Shown: positions 1 through 8,748 of the stretch, one piece after another
Layout of the letters: each line of letters opens with the position of its first letter
How positions within the stretch are numbered: position 1 is the first letter of the stretch
DNA from: an uncultured Clostridia bacterium
GTDB taxonomy: Bacteria; Bacillota; Clostridia; Christensenellales; UBA1242
DNA: 46,003 bases
Direction: 5' to 3'
Assembly (NCBI GenBank): GCA_944384415.1
Contig: CALWTF010000006.1
Span: forward strand, 1-46,003
Notes under the pieces: generated by a model
Told to the model about the DNA's origin: nothing
What the model saw: the letters and a program-made list of their open reading frames with translations, nothing else
Databases searched by the model: none
Position numbers and translations under genes: made by a program

Positions 1-612
1 CCTGAATATTCAAGAGATAGCATTGAAACCTTGCGTCAGCCACTTGAAGATGGTATTGTAACAGTTTCAAGAATAAATGCTACTTTAGAATATCCTTCAT
101 CATTTATGCTGGTTGCAAGTATGAACCCTTGTCCGTGTGGAAATTTTGGAAGCAAAACCAGAGAATGCAGATGCACACCATCGCAAATACAAAAATATTT
201 ATCAAAACTTAGTGGTCCATTAATGGATAGAATTGATTTACATATGGAAGTTGATAGTGTTTCTTATGAGGAATTAAGGGCAAATGAAAAACTTGAAGAA
301 CCAAGTTGTGAAATTAGAAAACGGGTGAATAAAGCAAGAGAAATTCAATTAAAAAGATTTGCTAGAAGTAATCATTTTTGCAATGCAAAAATGTCATCTC
401 AAGAAATAAAACAATTTTGCAAACTTGATGAAGAAAGTGAAAATTTAATAAAACAGGCATTTGTAAATTTGCAATTATCTGCTCGAGGTTTTAATAGAAT
501 TTTAAAAGTTGCCAGAACAATTGCTGATTTAGATGAAAAAGAAAATATAGAAATAAGTCATTTAGCAGAAGCAATTGGTTATCGTTCGTTAGATAAAAAA
601 TATTGGTATTAA
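1..612 (+). CDS. comM: ComM/YifB-family Mg-chelatase-like AAA+ ATPase (C-terminal part, 5' end outside window)
   Basis: The reading frame is open from base 1, so this is the last 203 residues of a protein normally about 500 long. The segment MNPCPCGNFG, a cysteine-containing stretch (CRCTPSQIQKY) and LSGPLMDRIDLHMEV are hallmarks of the Mg-chelatase-like ComM family, followed by the C-terminal helical domain (SARGFNRILKVARTIADL). In Gram-negative bacteria ComM is a helicase that helps integrate incoming DNA during transformation; in Firmicutes the role is less clear. The Walker A and B region lies upstream of the window. dprA follows after 11 bases, a common pairing of DNA-uptake genes. Identity is firm, cellular function inferred. 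Confidence 0.93.
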   Translation, partial: PEYSRDSIETLRQPLEDGIVTVSRINATLEYPSSFMLVASMNPCPCGNFGSKTRECRCTPSQIQKYLSKLSGPLMDRIDLHMEVDSVSYEELRANEKLEEPSCEIRKRVNKAREIQLKRFARSNHFCNAKMSSQEIKQFCKLDEESENLIKQAFVNLQLSARGFNRILKVARTIADLDEKENIEISHLAEAIGYRSLDKKYWY

Positions 613-623
613 GAGGTGTTGTT

Positions 624-1706
624 TTGAAACAAGCTTATATTTTACTATCTCTTGCTAAAATTCCGCCTAAAAAACAAGTTGAAGTTATAAATTTTTATGG
701 TTCATCAGAAGAATTTTGGAACAATTGGCAAAATAATGACGAAATTTTAGAAGTTTTAAGTGTTGAAGAAATTTCAAGCTTAAAAGATGTTATTATAGAA
801 AATGGTGTTGAAAGGCATTTAAAAGGGTTAAAAGCCACTAATTCAGATATTATTTGTATTGATGATGAAGAATATCCTGAATTATTAAAACAAATTTTTG
901 ACCCTCCAACACTATTATACTTTAAAGGCGAAATAAAGTTATTAAAAACAGACTGCATAGCAATTGTAGGTTCAAGAGTATGTTCAAAATATGGTGCCGA
1001 GCAAGCAGAAAAATTTGCTTTTGAATTAAGCCAAGCGGGATTAACAATTGTAAGTGGATTGGCCGAAGGGATAGATGGCAATGCACATTTAGGTGCTTTA
1101 AAGGCTAAGGGTAAAACTATAGCGGTTTTAGCAGGTGGTTTAAACAATATCTATCCTGCTATTCATACAAATCTTGCTAAGCAAATTTTAGAAAATGGTG
1201 GATTGTTATTATCTGAAAATCCACCTTCATACTTACCGAAAGGTTTTAATTTTGTTCAAAGAAATCGAATTATAGCAGGTCTTTCTTTGGGTGTTTTCGT
1301 GCCAGAAGCAGGTTTTAAAAGTGGTTCATTACACACTGTAAACTTTGCGAATGATAATGGTAGAAATATTTTTGCTTTACCCGGAAGAGTTGACAGTAAA
1401 ACAAGTGTTGGTACAAACAATTTAATTAAAAATATGCAGGGGTGTTGTGTTTGTGAACCTGCTGATATTATTTCACAGTTTCCAGAATATCAATTGTCAT
1501 TAAACAAAAAAACAAATAAAGTTGTGCCCAAACAATTAACACTGTATGAACAAATAATTATAGACGCATTACAAATTGAAGAATTGCATTTTGATGAACT
1601 TGCAAAAAAGTGTCAGTTAGATACTAAAACTTTAAATAGTTTGTTGACAACAATGCAAATTCGTGGTTTAATAAAAAAACTAGCTGGAAATTTTTTTAGC
1701 ATATAA
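624..1706 (+). CDS. dprA: DNA processing protein DprA (Smf)
   Basis: This 360-residue protein loads RecA onto incoming single-stranded DNA in transformation. The Rossmann-like DprA domain shows GSRVCSKYGAEQA, VSGLAEGIDGNAHLGAL, the SENPP segment, FVQRNRIIAGLS and GSLHTVNFANDNGR, all family signatures. A C-terminal winged-helix-like domain occupies about residues 300-360. I chose the TTG at 624 because it follows the GAGGTG ribosome site at a good distance; an in-frame ATG at 603 overlaps the end of comM and lacks such a site. It sits in the usual comM-dprA-topA order, 15 bases before topA. No competence genes other than comM are visible here, so a general DNA-handling role is also possible. 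Confidence 0.95.
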   Translation: MKQAYILLSLAKIPPKKQVEVINFYGSSEEFWNNWQNNDEILEVLSVEEISSLKDVIIENGVERHLKGLKATNSDIICIDDEEYPELLKQIFDPPTLLYFKGEIKLLKTDCIAIVGSRVCSKYGAEQAEKFAFELSQAGLTIVSGLAEGIDGNAHLGALKAKGKTIAVLAGGLNNIYPAIHTNLAKQILENGGLLLSENPPSYLPKGFNFVQRNRIIAGLSLGVFVPEAGFKSGSLHTVNFANDNGRNIFALPGRVDSKTSVGTNNLIKNMQGCCVCEPADIISQFPEYQLSLNKKTNKVVPKQLTLYEQIIIDALQIEELHFDELAKKCQLDTKTLNSLLTTMQIRGLIKKLAGNFFSI

Positions 1707-1721
1707 AAGGGAAGTATATAA

Positions 1722-3821
1722 ATGAAATTAGTTGTTATCGAAGGTATTGGAAAAAGAGAAACCGTTCAAAAATATTTAGGTGAAGGTTATGAAGTTTTAG
1801 CAACAAAAGGTCATGTTAGGGATTTGCCTGCAAAAACTTTGGCAGTTGATATGACGAATAATTTTGCACCAAAATATGAAATTATGCCAGATAAAAAGGC
1901 TATTATAAAAGAATTAAAAGCAAAAGCAAAAAATGCTGAACAAATTTTATTAGCAACTGACCCTGACCGTGAAGGTGAAGCAATAAGCTGGCATATAGCA
2001 TATATTTTAGGGCTTGATTGTAACAAAGATATAAGAATAGAATTTAACGAAATTTCTAAAAATGCGGTACAACATGCTTTAACTTGTCCTAGACCAATTA
2101 ATCAAAATTTAGTAAATGCACAACAAGCAAGGCGTGTTCTTGACCGTTTGGTTGGTTATAAAATTTCTCCAATAATAAGCAAAAAAATTAAACCAAAGTT
2201 AAGTGCTGGGCGAGTACAATCTGTTACATTAAAATTGATTGTAGAACGAGAACGAGAAATTCAAAATTTTAAACCAGAAGAGTATTGGAATATTACTGCA
2301 TTTTTAACTAAAACACAAAATGGTACAGAAAGTTTACCGTTTAAATCTTCTTTGTACGAAAAAGAGGGGAAAAAATTTAAAGTTGGTAATGAGCAAGAAA
2401 AAGATAAGGTTCTTAATGACCTTGATGGTGCTGTTTGGAAAGTAAAAAACATTAAAAAAAGTATTACAAAAACGCATGCTCCTGCCCCATATATAACAAG
2501 TACAATGCAACAAGATGCTTTAAACAAGTTAGGTATGAACCTTAAAAGAACAAGTAGTGCTGCACAAAATCTTTATGAAGGCGTAAATGTAGAGGGTGAA
2601 GGTAAAATAGCGTTAATAACTTATATAAGAACAGACTCTGTTCGTGTTTCTCCTGAGGCTCAAATTATGGCAAAAGAATATATTGTAAAAACTTATGGAG
2701 AAAAATTTATTCCAGACAAACCTAATTTTTATAAAAGTAAAAAAAGTGCTCAAGATGCACACGAGGCAATTAGGCCTATTAACTTAAATATAACTCCTGC
2801 TATGGTTAAATCTAGTTTATCAACAGATAATTATAAACTGTACAAATTAATTTATGAACGCTTTTTAGCAAGTCAGATGAGTGAAGCAAAATACAACTCT
2901 GTTTCTGTAGAAATTGAAGCCAACAATTATCAATTTAAAGCAACTGGTAGAACAGTTTTATTTGCTGGATATACTGCGGTTTATCAAGACTTTGTTGATA
3001 ACAATGACAAAGAGGATAGTGAACAAGCTTTATTGCCAGAAATGAATGAAAATGATATATTAAATAAAAAAGAGATTAAAGCTGAACAAAAGTTTACTAA
3101 ACCTCCTGCTAGATACACTGAAGCAAGTTTAGTAAAAACAATGGAAGATAAAGGAATTGGCAGACCAGCCACCTATACACCAACAATAGTTCTTTTAGAG
3201 AACCGTGAATATACAGAAAAAGAAGGTAAACAAATAAAACCTACCGAACTAGGGTGTATAGTTTGTGACACTTTAATAAAATATTTTCCAGACATAATGG
3301 ATATAAAATTTACAGCAGAAATGGAAGATAAACTTGATGATATTTCAGTAGGAACTGTTGATTGGCAAAAAATGATTGTAAAATTTTATGATGGTTTCCG
3401 TCCTGAACTTGAAAAAGCAAGTGGAGACCCTGATAAAGTTGAAATGCCAGTTGAAGTAACAGACATAAAATGCGATAAATGCGGTTCATTTATGGTTGTA
3501 AGAAATGGTAAATATGGTAAATTTTTAGCTTGTCCAAATTATCCTGAATGCAAAAACATAAAAAGCATTGAAGTTGTTGTTGGTGTATGTCCTAACTGTG
3601 GTAAAAATTTAATAGAAAGATATAGTAAAAAAGGCAAAAAATTTTATGGTTGCAGTGGCTATCCAAATTGTGATTTTGTTGCTTGGGATATGCCAACTAA
3701 TGAAAAATGTCCAAAATGTCAAGGTTTAATGCTTAAAAAAGTTGGAGAAAGTAATATTAAATATTATTGTCAAAAATGTAATTATACACGATATGAAAAA
3801 TTACAAACCGATGAAGAATAA
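1722..3821 (+). CDS. topA: DNA topoisomerase I (type IA)
   Basis: This 699-residue enzyme relaxes negative supercoils by single-strand passage. The Toprim domain at the N-terminus contains GHVRDLP and ATDPDREGEAISWH. The catalytic tyrosine lies in TYIRTDSVRVS (Tyr about 301), and the C-terminus carries three four-cysteine zinc ribbons (CDKCG...CPNYPEC, CPNCG...CSGYPNC, CPKCQ...CQKC). Length is normal for a Firmicute TopA. The first Toprim motif reads IEGIGKRET where the family usually has VESPAKAKT: the catalytic Glu and one Lys remain, but the Ser-Pro-Ala part is changed. The gene lies between dprA and trmFO as in Bacillus. Function is confident; the motif change is probably a tolerated lineage variant. 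Confidence 0.96.
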   Translation: MKLVVIEGIGKRETVQKYLGEGYEVLATKGHVRDLPAKTLAVDMTNNFAPKYEIMPDKKAIIKELKAKAKNAEQILLATDPDREGEAISWHIAYILGLDCNKDIRIEFNEISKNAVQHALTCPRPINQNLVNAQQARRVLDRLVGYKISPIISKKIKPKLSAGRVQSVTLKLIVEREREIQNFKPEEYWNITAFLTKTQNGTESLPFKSSLYEKEGKKFKVGNEQEKDKVLNDLDGAVWKVKNIKKSITKTHAPAPYITSTMQQDALNKLGMNLKRTSSAAQNLYEGVNVEGEGKIALITYIRTDSVRVSPEAQIMAKEYIVKTYGEKFIPDKPNFYKSKKSAQDAHEAIRPINLNITPAMVKSSLSTDNYKLYKLIYERFLASQMSEAKYNSVSVEIEANNYQFKATGRTVLFAGYTAVYQDFVDNNDKEDSEQALLPEMNENDILNKKEIKAEQKFTKPPARYTEASLVKTMEDKGIGRPATYTPTIVLLENREYTEKEGKQIKPTELGCIVCDTLIKYFPDIMDIKFTAEMEDKLDDISVGTVDWQKMIVKFYDGFRPELEKASGDPDKVEMPVEVTDIKCDKCGSFMVVRNGKYGKFLACPNYPECKNIKSIEVVVGVCPNCGKNLIERYSKKGKKFYGCSGYPNCDFVAWDMPTNEKCPKCQGLMLKKVGESNIKYYCQKCNYTRYEKLQTDEE

Positions 3822-3836
3822 AGGGAGCAAGGTTTA

Positions 3837-5126
3837 TTGAAAACAGTAACAGTTTTGGGGGCGGGGCTAGCCGGTTGTGAAGCAAGTCTTCAGCTTGCCA
3901 ACCACGGAATAAAAGTTGAACTTTATGAACAAAAACCTAAAAAATTTTCACCAGCGCATAAAAATAAAAATTTTTGTGAATTAGTTTGTAGTAATACTTT
4001 TAAAAGCACATCGCTTGAATTTGCAACAGGTTTATTAAAAGCTGAACTTCAAATTTTAGATAGTCCAGTTTTGAGTTGTGCATATAAATGTCGAGTTCCT
4101 GCTGGTGATGCTTTAGCTGTTGATAGGGAAAAGTTTGCTCAGTTAGTAACTGATATGGTAAAAAATCACAAAAACATAAAAATTATTGAACAAGAAGTCA
4201 CAAAAATTCCTTTGGATAAACCAGTTATTATTGCTACAGGCCCTTTAACAAGTGATGATTTAGCAAAAGAATTACAAAATTTAGTTGGAGAAAGTTTTTA
4301 TTTTTATGATGCACTAGCACCAATTGTTTATGCCGACAGTGTTGATATGTCAAAAACATTTGTTGCAGACCGTTGGAGCAACAGTGATGGTGACCATATA
4401 AATTGCGTATTGACAAAAGAAGAATATTTAAAATTTTGGCAAGAATTAGTTAATGCAAAGCGTGTTCAATTAAAATCGTTTGAAAATGAAAAAGTGTTTG
4501 AAGGTTGTTTGCCTGTTGAGGTTATGGCTAAGCGAGGAGAAGATGTTTTAAGATTTGGTCCTATGAAAGGTGTTGGATTTAAATTGGAAGGCAAAAATCC
4601 TTATGCTGTATTACAGTTAAGGAAAGAGAATATTGAAGGCAATCTTTATAATATGGTTGGTTTTCAAACAAACTTAACTTATCCAGAGCAAAAACGAGTA
4701 TTTAGCCTTATTCCTGCTCTTAAAAATGTTGAATTTGCGCGTTACGGAGCAATGCATAGAAACAGTTATATAAATGCACCAAAATTGCTTACAAACAAAT
4801 TTAATTTAAAAACTAATCCAAATATTTTTTTTGCTGGACAGATAAGTGGAGTTGAAGGTTATTTAGAAAGCATTGCATCGGGTTGTCTTTGTGCAATATA
4901 TATGATACAATATCTAAATGGTTCAGAAAATATTTTGTCAAGTAGAACCGCTTTAGGTGCTTTGGGTAATTATCTTGTTTGTGCAAGTGAGATTAATTTT
5001 CAACCAATGCATATAACTTGGGGGTTGTTATCCCCAATAAATGCACCTAAAGATAAAAAGAAACAAATGTTAGCCGAAAGGGCTTTAAATGAAATTAAAA
5101 ATATTAAGGAGCAATTATGGATGTAA
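3837..5126 (+). CDS. trmFO: tRNA m5U54 methyltransferase, folate/FAD-dependent
   Basis: TrmFO methylates U54 in the T-loop of tRNA using methylene-tetrahydrofolate and FAD. The N-terminus has the dinucleotide-binding motif GAGLAGCEASLQLA, followed by FCELVCSNTFKS, which carries a conserved cysteine, and the GxxGVEGYLESIASG segment near residue 340. Length (429) is typical. The start is TTG at 3837, preceded by AAGGGAGC. In Bacillus the next gene would be xerC/codV; here trmFO overlaps hslV by 10 bases, so xerC is absent from its usual slot. Cotranscription with topA and hslVU is likely from the spacing. Confidence 0.95.
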   Translation: MKTVTVLGAGLAGCEASLQLANHGIKVELYEQKPKKFSPAHKNKNFCELVCSNTFKSTSLEFATGLLKAELQILDSPVLSCAYKCRVPAGDALAVDREKFAQLVTDMVKNHKNIKIIEQEVTKIPLDKPVIIATGPLTSDDLAKELQNLVGESFYFYDALAPIVYADSVDMSKTFVADRWSNSDGDHINCVLTKEEYLKFWQELVNAKRVQLKSFENEKVFEGCLPVEVMAKRGEDVLRFGPMKGVGFKLEGKNPYAVLQLRKENIEGNLYNMVGFQTNLTYPEQKRVFSLIPALKNVEFARYGAMHRNSYINAPKLLTNKFNLKTNPNIFFAGQISGVEGYLESIASGCLCAIYMIQYLNGSENILSSRTALGALGNYLVCASEINFQPMHITWGLLSPINAPKDKKKQMLAERALNEIKNIKEQLWM

Positions 5127-5659
5127 TAAGAGGCACTACAATTGTAGGCGTTAAAAGAAATGGAAAAACAGTTATAGGTGGTGACAGTCAGGCACAATTA
5201 GGTGAGCATTTTATTATAAAAGATTCTGTTGTAAAAGTTCGTCGTATTTACGATGGTAAGGTTATAGTAGGAATTGCAGGTGTAGTTTCTGATGCTTTTG
5301 CTATGCTTAGAAAATTGGAAAGTAATTTACAAAAATTTTCAGGCAATTTACAACGAGCAGTAGTAGAATTAGAATCAGTTTGGCAAAGCGTTGATACTGC
5401 ATATCGCAAGTTAGAAGCTCATATTATAGTTGCTAATGATAGTGAAATGTATCTTTTAACTGGTGGCGATGGAAATGTTATCAAGCCAGATGATGGCGTA
5501 ATATCAATTGGCTCTGGAAGTTGCTTTGCTCTTGCTGCTGCAAAAGCTTTATTAGATAATACTGATTTAGATGCAAGACAAATTGTGGAAAAAAGTTTGT
5601 TAATAGCAAGTCACTACTGTCCACATACAAACAGTAATTTAACTATTGAGGAGGTTTAA
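5117..5659 (+). CDS. hslV: ATP-dependent protease subunit HslV (ClpQ)
   Basis: HslV is the proteasome-like peptidase of the HslUV complex. It is an N-terminal nucleophile hydrolase: the predicted mature start is Thr7 in [18 protein letters not shown], after a six-residue propeptide (MDVIRG). The Gly-Asp-Ser segment and the C-terminal helix with YCPHTN are as in the family, and 180 residues is the usual length. The Bacillus homologue uses an N-terminal Ser, whereas this one retains Thr like most bacteria. It overlaps trmFO by 10 bases and is followed by hslU, its ATPase partner, four bases later, so translational coupling is likely. Confidence 0.95.
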   Translation: MDVIRGTTIVGVKRNGKTVIGGDSQAQLGEHFIIKDSVVKVRRIYDGKVIVGIAGVVSDAFAMLRKLESNLQKFSGNLQRAVVELESVWQSVDTAYRKLEAHIIVANDSEMYLLTGGDGNVIKPDDGVISIGSGSCFALAAAKALLDNTDLDARQIVEKSLLIASHYCPHTNSNLTIEEV

Positions 5660-5663
5660 GTTT

Positions 5664-6974
5664 ATGGACCAAATGACACCAAAACAAATAGTTCAAGAAC
5701 TTGATAAATATATTATTGGTCAGCAAGAAGCAAAAAAAGCTGTTGCTGTTGCTTTGCGTAATCGTTATCGTAGAAGCAAATTAAGTGAAGAGCTTAAAGA
5801 AGATGTTACCCCAAAAAATATAATAATGAAGGGACCAACAGGTGTTGGTAAAACGGAAATTGCTCGCCGACTTGCAAGATTGGTTCGTGCACCATTTGTA
5901 AAAGTTGAAGCTACAAAATATACCGAAGTTGGTTATGTAGGCCGTGATGTTGAAAGTATGATTAGAGACCTTGTTGAACAATCAATACGAATGGTTAAAG
6001 CTGAAAAATTTGAAAATGTTAAGCAACAAGCTACTAAAAATGCAAACACAAAAATTCGTGATATTATGTATGCCAAAAGCACATTAGTTAAAAGTGAAGA
6101 ACCTGATAACTATAAGGAAGTTTTATTTAACGAGATTGCTGAAGGTAAACACGACGATGAAGTTATTGAAATGGAAATTGTTGAAGCTCCAAAAGCACTT
6201 GAAATTATGGCTGGTGGACAAGACTCAAATTTAACAGAAATGTTTAGTGGTTTCTTACCAAAACGCAAGCGTGTTAGAAAAATGACAGTAGCAACTGCTA
6301 GAAAACATATAGTTGATGAAGAAAGTTCAAAACTTATTGATATGGATGCAGTAAACGAGGAAGGTATTAATCGAGCAGAACAGGAAGGAATTATATTTAT
6401 TGATGAAATAGATAAAATTGCTATGACTCGTGGAAATGGTAGTGGTCCTGATGTTTCTCGTGAAGGTGTTCAGCGTGATATTCTTCCTTTTGTTGAGGGG
6501 TGCAATGTTACCACTAAATATGGAACTATCAGAACTGACTATATTTTATTTATTGCAGCAGGGGCTTTTCATATAGCAAAAGTTGAAGATTTAATTCCAG
6601 AATTACAAGGTCGTTTCCCAATTCGTGTTGATTTAGAAAGTTTAACACAAAAAGACTTTTTAAAAATCTTAACACAACCTAAAAATGCTATAACAAAACA
6701 ACATATTGAATTGTTAAAAGTTGATAATATTAATCTTTCTTTTGATGAAGAAGCTTTAGGCGAAATAGCTAAAATTGCAGAACTAGAAAATAACACAAAG
6801 GAAAATATAGGTGCTAGAAGGTTATATACAATAATGGAAAAACTATTAGAAGAAATCAGTTTTGAAGCAAGTGGAGACCACCCTGTTGTTGATGTAAAAG
6901 TTACAAAAGAATTTGTTACCCGAGTTTTAGGTAAAACATTAAAAGAACATGATTTATCAAAATACATTATGTAA
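5664..6974 (+). CDS. hslU: HslUV protease ATPase subunit HslU (ClpY)
   Basis: This 436-residue AAA+ unfoldase feeds substrates to HslV. It has Walker A ([12 protein letters not shown], about residue 57), the pore loop region ([17 protein letters not shown]), an intermediate domain, Walker B ([11 protein letters not shown]), and the sensor-2 arginine region near [10 protein letters not shown]. The C-terminus ends DLSKYIM, resembling the conserved tail that docks into HslV. I start at ATG 5664 behind GAGGAGG, giving the usual [10 protein letters not shown] beginning; an upstream in-frame TTG lies inside hslV and is not needed. In Bacillus codY follows hslU; here hisS follows instead. Confidence 0.96.
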   Translation: MDQMTPKQIVQELDKYIIGQQEAKKAVAVALRNRYRRSKLSEELKEDVTPKNIIMKGPTGVGKTEIARRLARLVRAPFVKVEATKYTEVGYVGRDVESMIRDLVEQSIRMVKAEKFENVKQQATKNANTKIRDIMYAKSTLVKSEEPDNYKEVLFNEIAEGKHDDEVIEMEIVEAPKALEIMAGGQDSNLTEMFSGFLPKRKRVRKMTVATARKHIVDEESSKLIDMDAVNEEGINRAEQEGIIFIDEIDKIAMTRGNGSGPDVSREGVQRDILPFVEGCNVTTKYGTIRTDYILFIAAGAFHIAKVEDLIPELQGRFPIRVDLESLTQKDFLKILTQPKNAITKQHIELLKVDNINLSFDEEALGEIAKIAELENNTKENIGARRLYTIMEKLLEEISFEASGDHPVVDVKVTKEFVTRVLGKTLKEHDLSKYIM

Positions 6975-6997
6975 AAAATAAAAAAGGTTAGTATATT

Positions 6998-8242
6998 ATG
7001 TATAAAAAACCAAAAGGAACAAGAGATATATTCGGTTTATCAATAAACAAGTGGCACAAAATGGAAAATATTGCTGTTGATTTAGCAAAACAATTTAATT
7101 GTTCTGAAATTCGCACACCGACATTTGAAGATTCATCTTTATATTTACGAAGTGTTGGAGAATCTAGCGATATTGTTACTAAAGAAATGTATTTGTTTGA
7201 AGATAAGGCGAAAAGACAGATGGCTTTAAGACCAGAGGGTACTGCTGGTGTTGTTCGTGCTTTTATAGAGAATGGTTTGCAAAATCAACCGTTACCACAA
7301 AAATATTATTATATAGGGAATAATTTTCGTTATGAAAATCCTCAGGTTGGCAGATATCGTGAATTTTCTCAATTTGGTGTTGAATGCTTTGGTAATGAAA
7401 GTGCTTGGGCAGATGTTGAAATGATGCAAATGTGTTCTTTGTTTGTGGAAAAATTAGGCTTAAAAAATACAAAGTTAATAATAAATTCAATAGGTTGTCC
7501 TAATTGTAGAAAACTTTTTAACCAAGCTTTAAAAGAGTTTGCAGAACGCAATAAAGATAAATTGTGTGAAGATTGTAAAACACGAACAAATAAAAACCCA
7601 ATGCGTATTCTTGATTGTAAGAATGAAAATTGTCAAAAAATTTTACAAAACGCACCAAAGTTAAAAGACTTTTTATGTAACGATTGTAAAAATCATTTTG
7701 ATATGGTTAAGTATGGACTTGAAAAAATTGGTGTTAATTTTGAAGTGGTTGAAAATTTAGTTCGAGGTTTTGATTATTATACCAAAACTGTTTTTGAGGT
7801 TGTGGCAAATAACATTGATGGCAAGCCTTTATCTATAGGTGGGGGCGGAAGATATGATAACCTTGTTGAGGAAATGGGTGGTATGCCAACCAATTGTGTT
7901 GGTTTTGCAATGGGATTGGACCGTATAGTTTTGTTATTAAATGAACAAAATGAAAACATTGATGTTTATTTATCAAATGCGGGCAATGTTGAAATTTCAG
8001 ATATTTACCTTATAGCAAACAATTTGCGTGAGCAAGGTTTTTCAGTTGAATGCAATTTGACTAATAAAAGTTTAAAGAAACAATTTGCATTTGCTTCAAA
8101 GTTGGGTGCAAATTTCGTTTGTGTTCTAGGTGATAATGAAATAAAAAACAAAACCATTACTGTTAAAAATTTAAAAACCAAACAAGAAAATCAAATTGAA
8201 TTAAAAAGTCTTGTTGAATATTTAAAAAACAATACAAATTAG
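6998..8242 (+). CDS. hisS: Histidine-tRNA ligase
   Basis: This class II synthetase charges tRNA-His. It begins PKGTRDI and shows motif 2 (ALRPEGTAGVVRAF, then FRYENPQVGRYREF), the histidine-binding segment LVRGFDYYTKTVFE, and motif 3 (GGGGRYDNL...GFAMGLDR). A cysteine-containing insertion around residues 165-235 (CPNC, CEDC, ILDCK, CNDC) is typical of Firmicute HisS. The C-terminal anticodon-binding domain spans about 325-414. Length (414) is normal. It lies 23 bases after hslU, leaving no room for a T-box leader, so it is probably read from the hslVU transcript. Placement next to hslU is not the Bacillus arrangement. Confidence 0.95.
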   Translation: MYKKPKGTRDIFGLSINKWHKMENIAVDLAKQFNCSEIRTPTFEDSSLYLRSVGESSDIVTKEMYLFEDKAKRQMALRPEGTAGVVRAFIENGLQNQPLPQKYYYIGNNFRYENPQVGRYREFSQFGVECFGNESAWADVEMMQMCSLFVEKLGLKNTKLIINSIGCPNCRKLFNQALKEFAERNKDKLCEDCKTRTNKNPMRILDCKNENCQKILQNAPKLKDFLCNDCKNHFDMVKYGLEKIGVNFEVVENLVRGFDYYTKTVFEVVANNIDGKPLSIGGGGRYDNLVEEMGGMPTNCVGFAMGLDRIVLLLNEQNENIDVYLSNAGNVEISDIYLIANNLREQGFSVECNLTNKSLKKQFAFASKLGANFVCVLGDNEIKNKTITVKNLKTKQENQIELKSLVEYLKNNTN

Positions 8243-8243
8243 T

Positions 8244-8272
8244 TTGATTTTTAAAAAAAAGCATACTATAAT
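8244..8272 (+). promoter_or_regulatory. Sigma-A promoter for trxA
   Basis: TTGATT at 8244-8249 and TATAAT at 8267-8272 are separated by 17 bases. The -35 box overlaps the hisS stop region, and AAGGAG precedes the trxA start, so trxA has its own promoter. Confidence 0.75.
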
Positions 8273-8299
8273 TCTAATAAATAAAAAGGAGTGATTTTT

Positions 8300-8626
8300 A
8301 TGGCAGAAATTTTACATGTAAATAAGGATAATTTTGAAGAGGTTGTTTTAAAAAGCAAAACACCTGTTCTTGTTGATTTTTTTGCAACATGGTGTGGTCC
8401 TTGTAAAATGCTTGGACCTGTTTTGGAACAGGTAGCTGATGAAACAAACAATGTAAAAATTTATAAAGTAGATATTGATGAAAGTATGGAAATTGCAGAA
8501 AAATATGGGCTTATAAGTGTTCCAACTTTAATTATGTTTAATAATGGCGAGGAAGTAGCTCGTGAAATTGGTTTTAGACAAAAAAAGCAAATTTTAGATT
8601 TAATTGAAGACAAAACCAACAACTAA
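8300..8626 (+). CDS. trxA: Thioredoxin
   Basis: This 108-residue thiol-disulfide oxidoreductase has the canonical active site WCGPCK with Cys32 and Cys35, the buried Asp26 in VLVDFFATWC, and the cis-proline loop SVPTLIMF. It keeps cytoplasmic proteins reduced. I start at ATG 8300, 7-8 bases after AAGGAG; a GTG three codons upstream is too close to the site. It is a one-gene transcription unit, with a consensus promoter upstream and a strong hairpin terminator downstream. Confidence 0.96.
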   Translation: MAEILHVNKDNFEEVVLKSKTPVLVDFFATWCGPCKMLGPVLEQVADETNNVKIYKVDIDESMEIAEKYGLISVPTLIMFNNGEEVAREIGFRQKKQILDLIEDKTNN

Positions 8627-8655
8627 AAAAGCCTTTTTAAAGGCTTTTTTTATTT
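8627..8655 (+). terminator. Rho-independent terminator after trxA
   Basis: An AAAAAAGCC/GGCTTTTTT hairpin with a short loop and T tract lies immediately after the trxA stop codon. Confidence 0.88.
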
Positions 8656-8675
8656 TTACTTTACCATTTTTGGTA

Positions 8676-8704
8676 TTGACACTTTGAGTGTTTTGTGCTA
8701 GAAT
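8676..8704 (+). promoter_or_regulatory. Sigma-A promoter for the cysteine desulfurase-iscU operon
   Basis: TTGACA at 8676-8681 and TAGAAT at 8699-8704 have a 17-base spacer, starting just downstream of the trxA terminator. No clear IscR- or CymR-like palindrome is evident around it. Confidence 0.82.
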
Positions 8705-8748
8705 TAATTAGATTTAAATAATTATCAACTAAAAATAAGGAGTGTTTA

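Noticed and set aside
6975..6997. T-box riboswitch before hisS
   Set aside because: Only 23 bases separate hslU and hisS, too short for a T-box.
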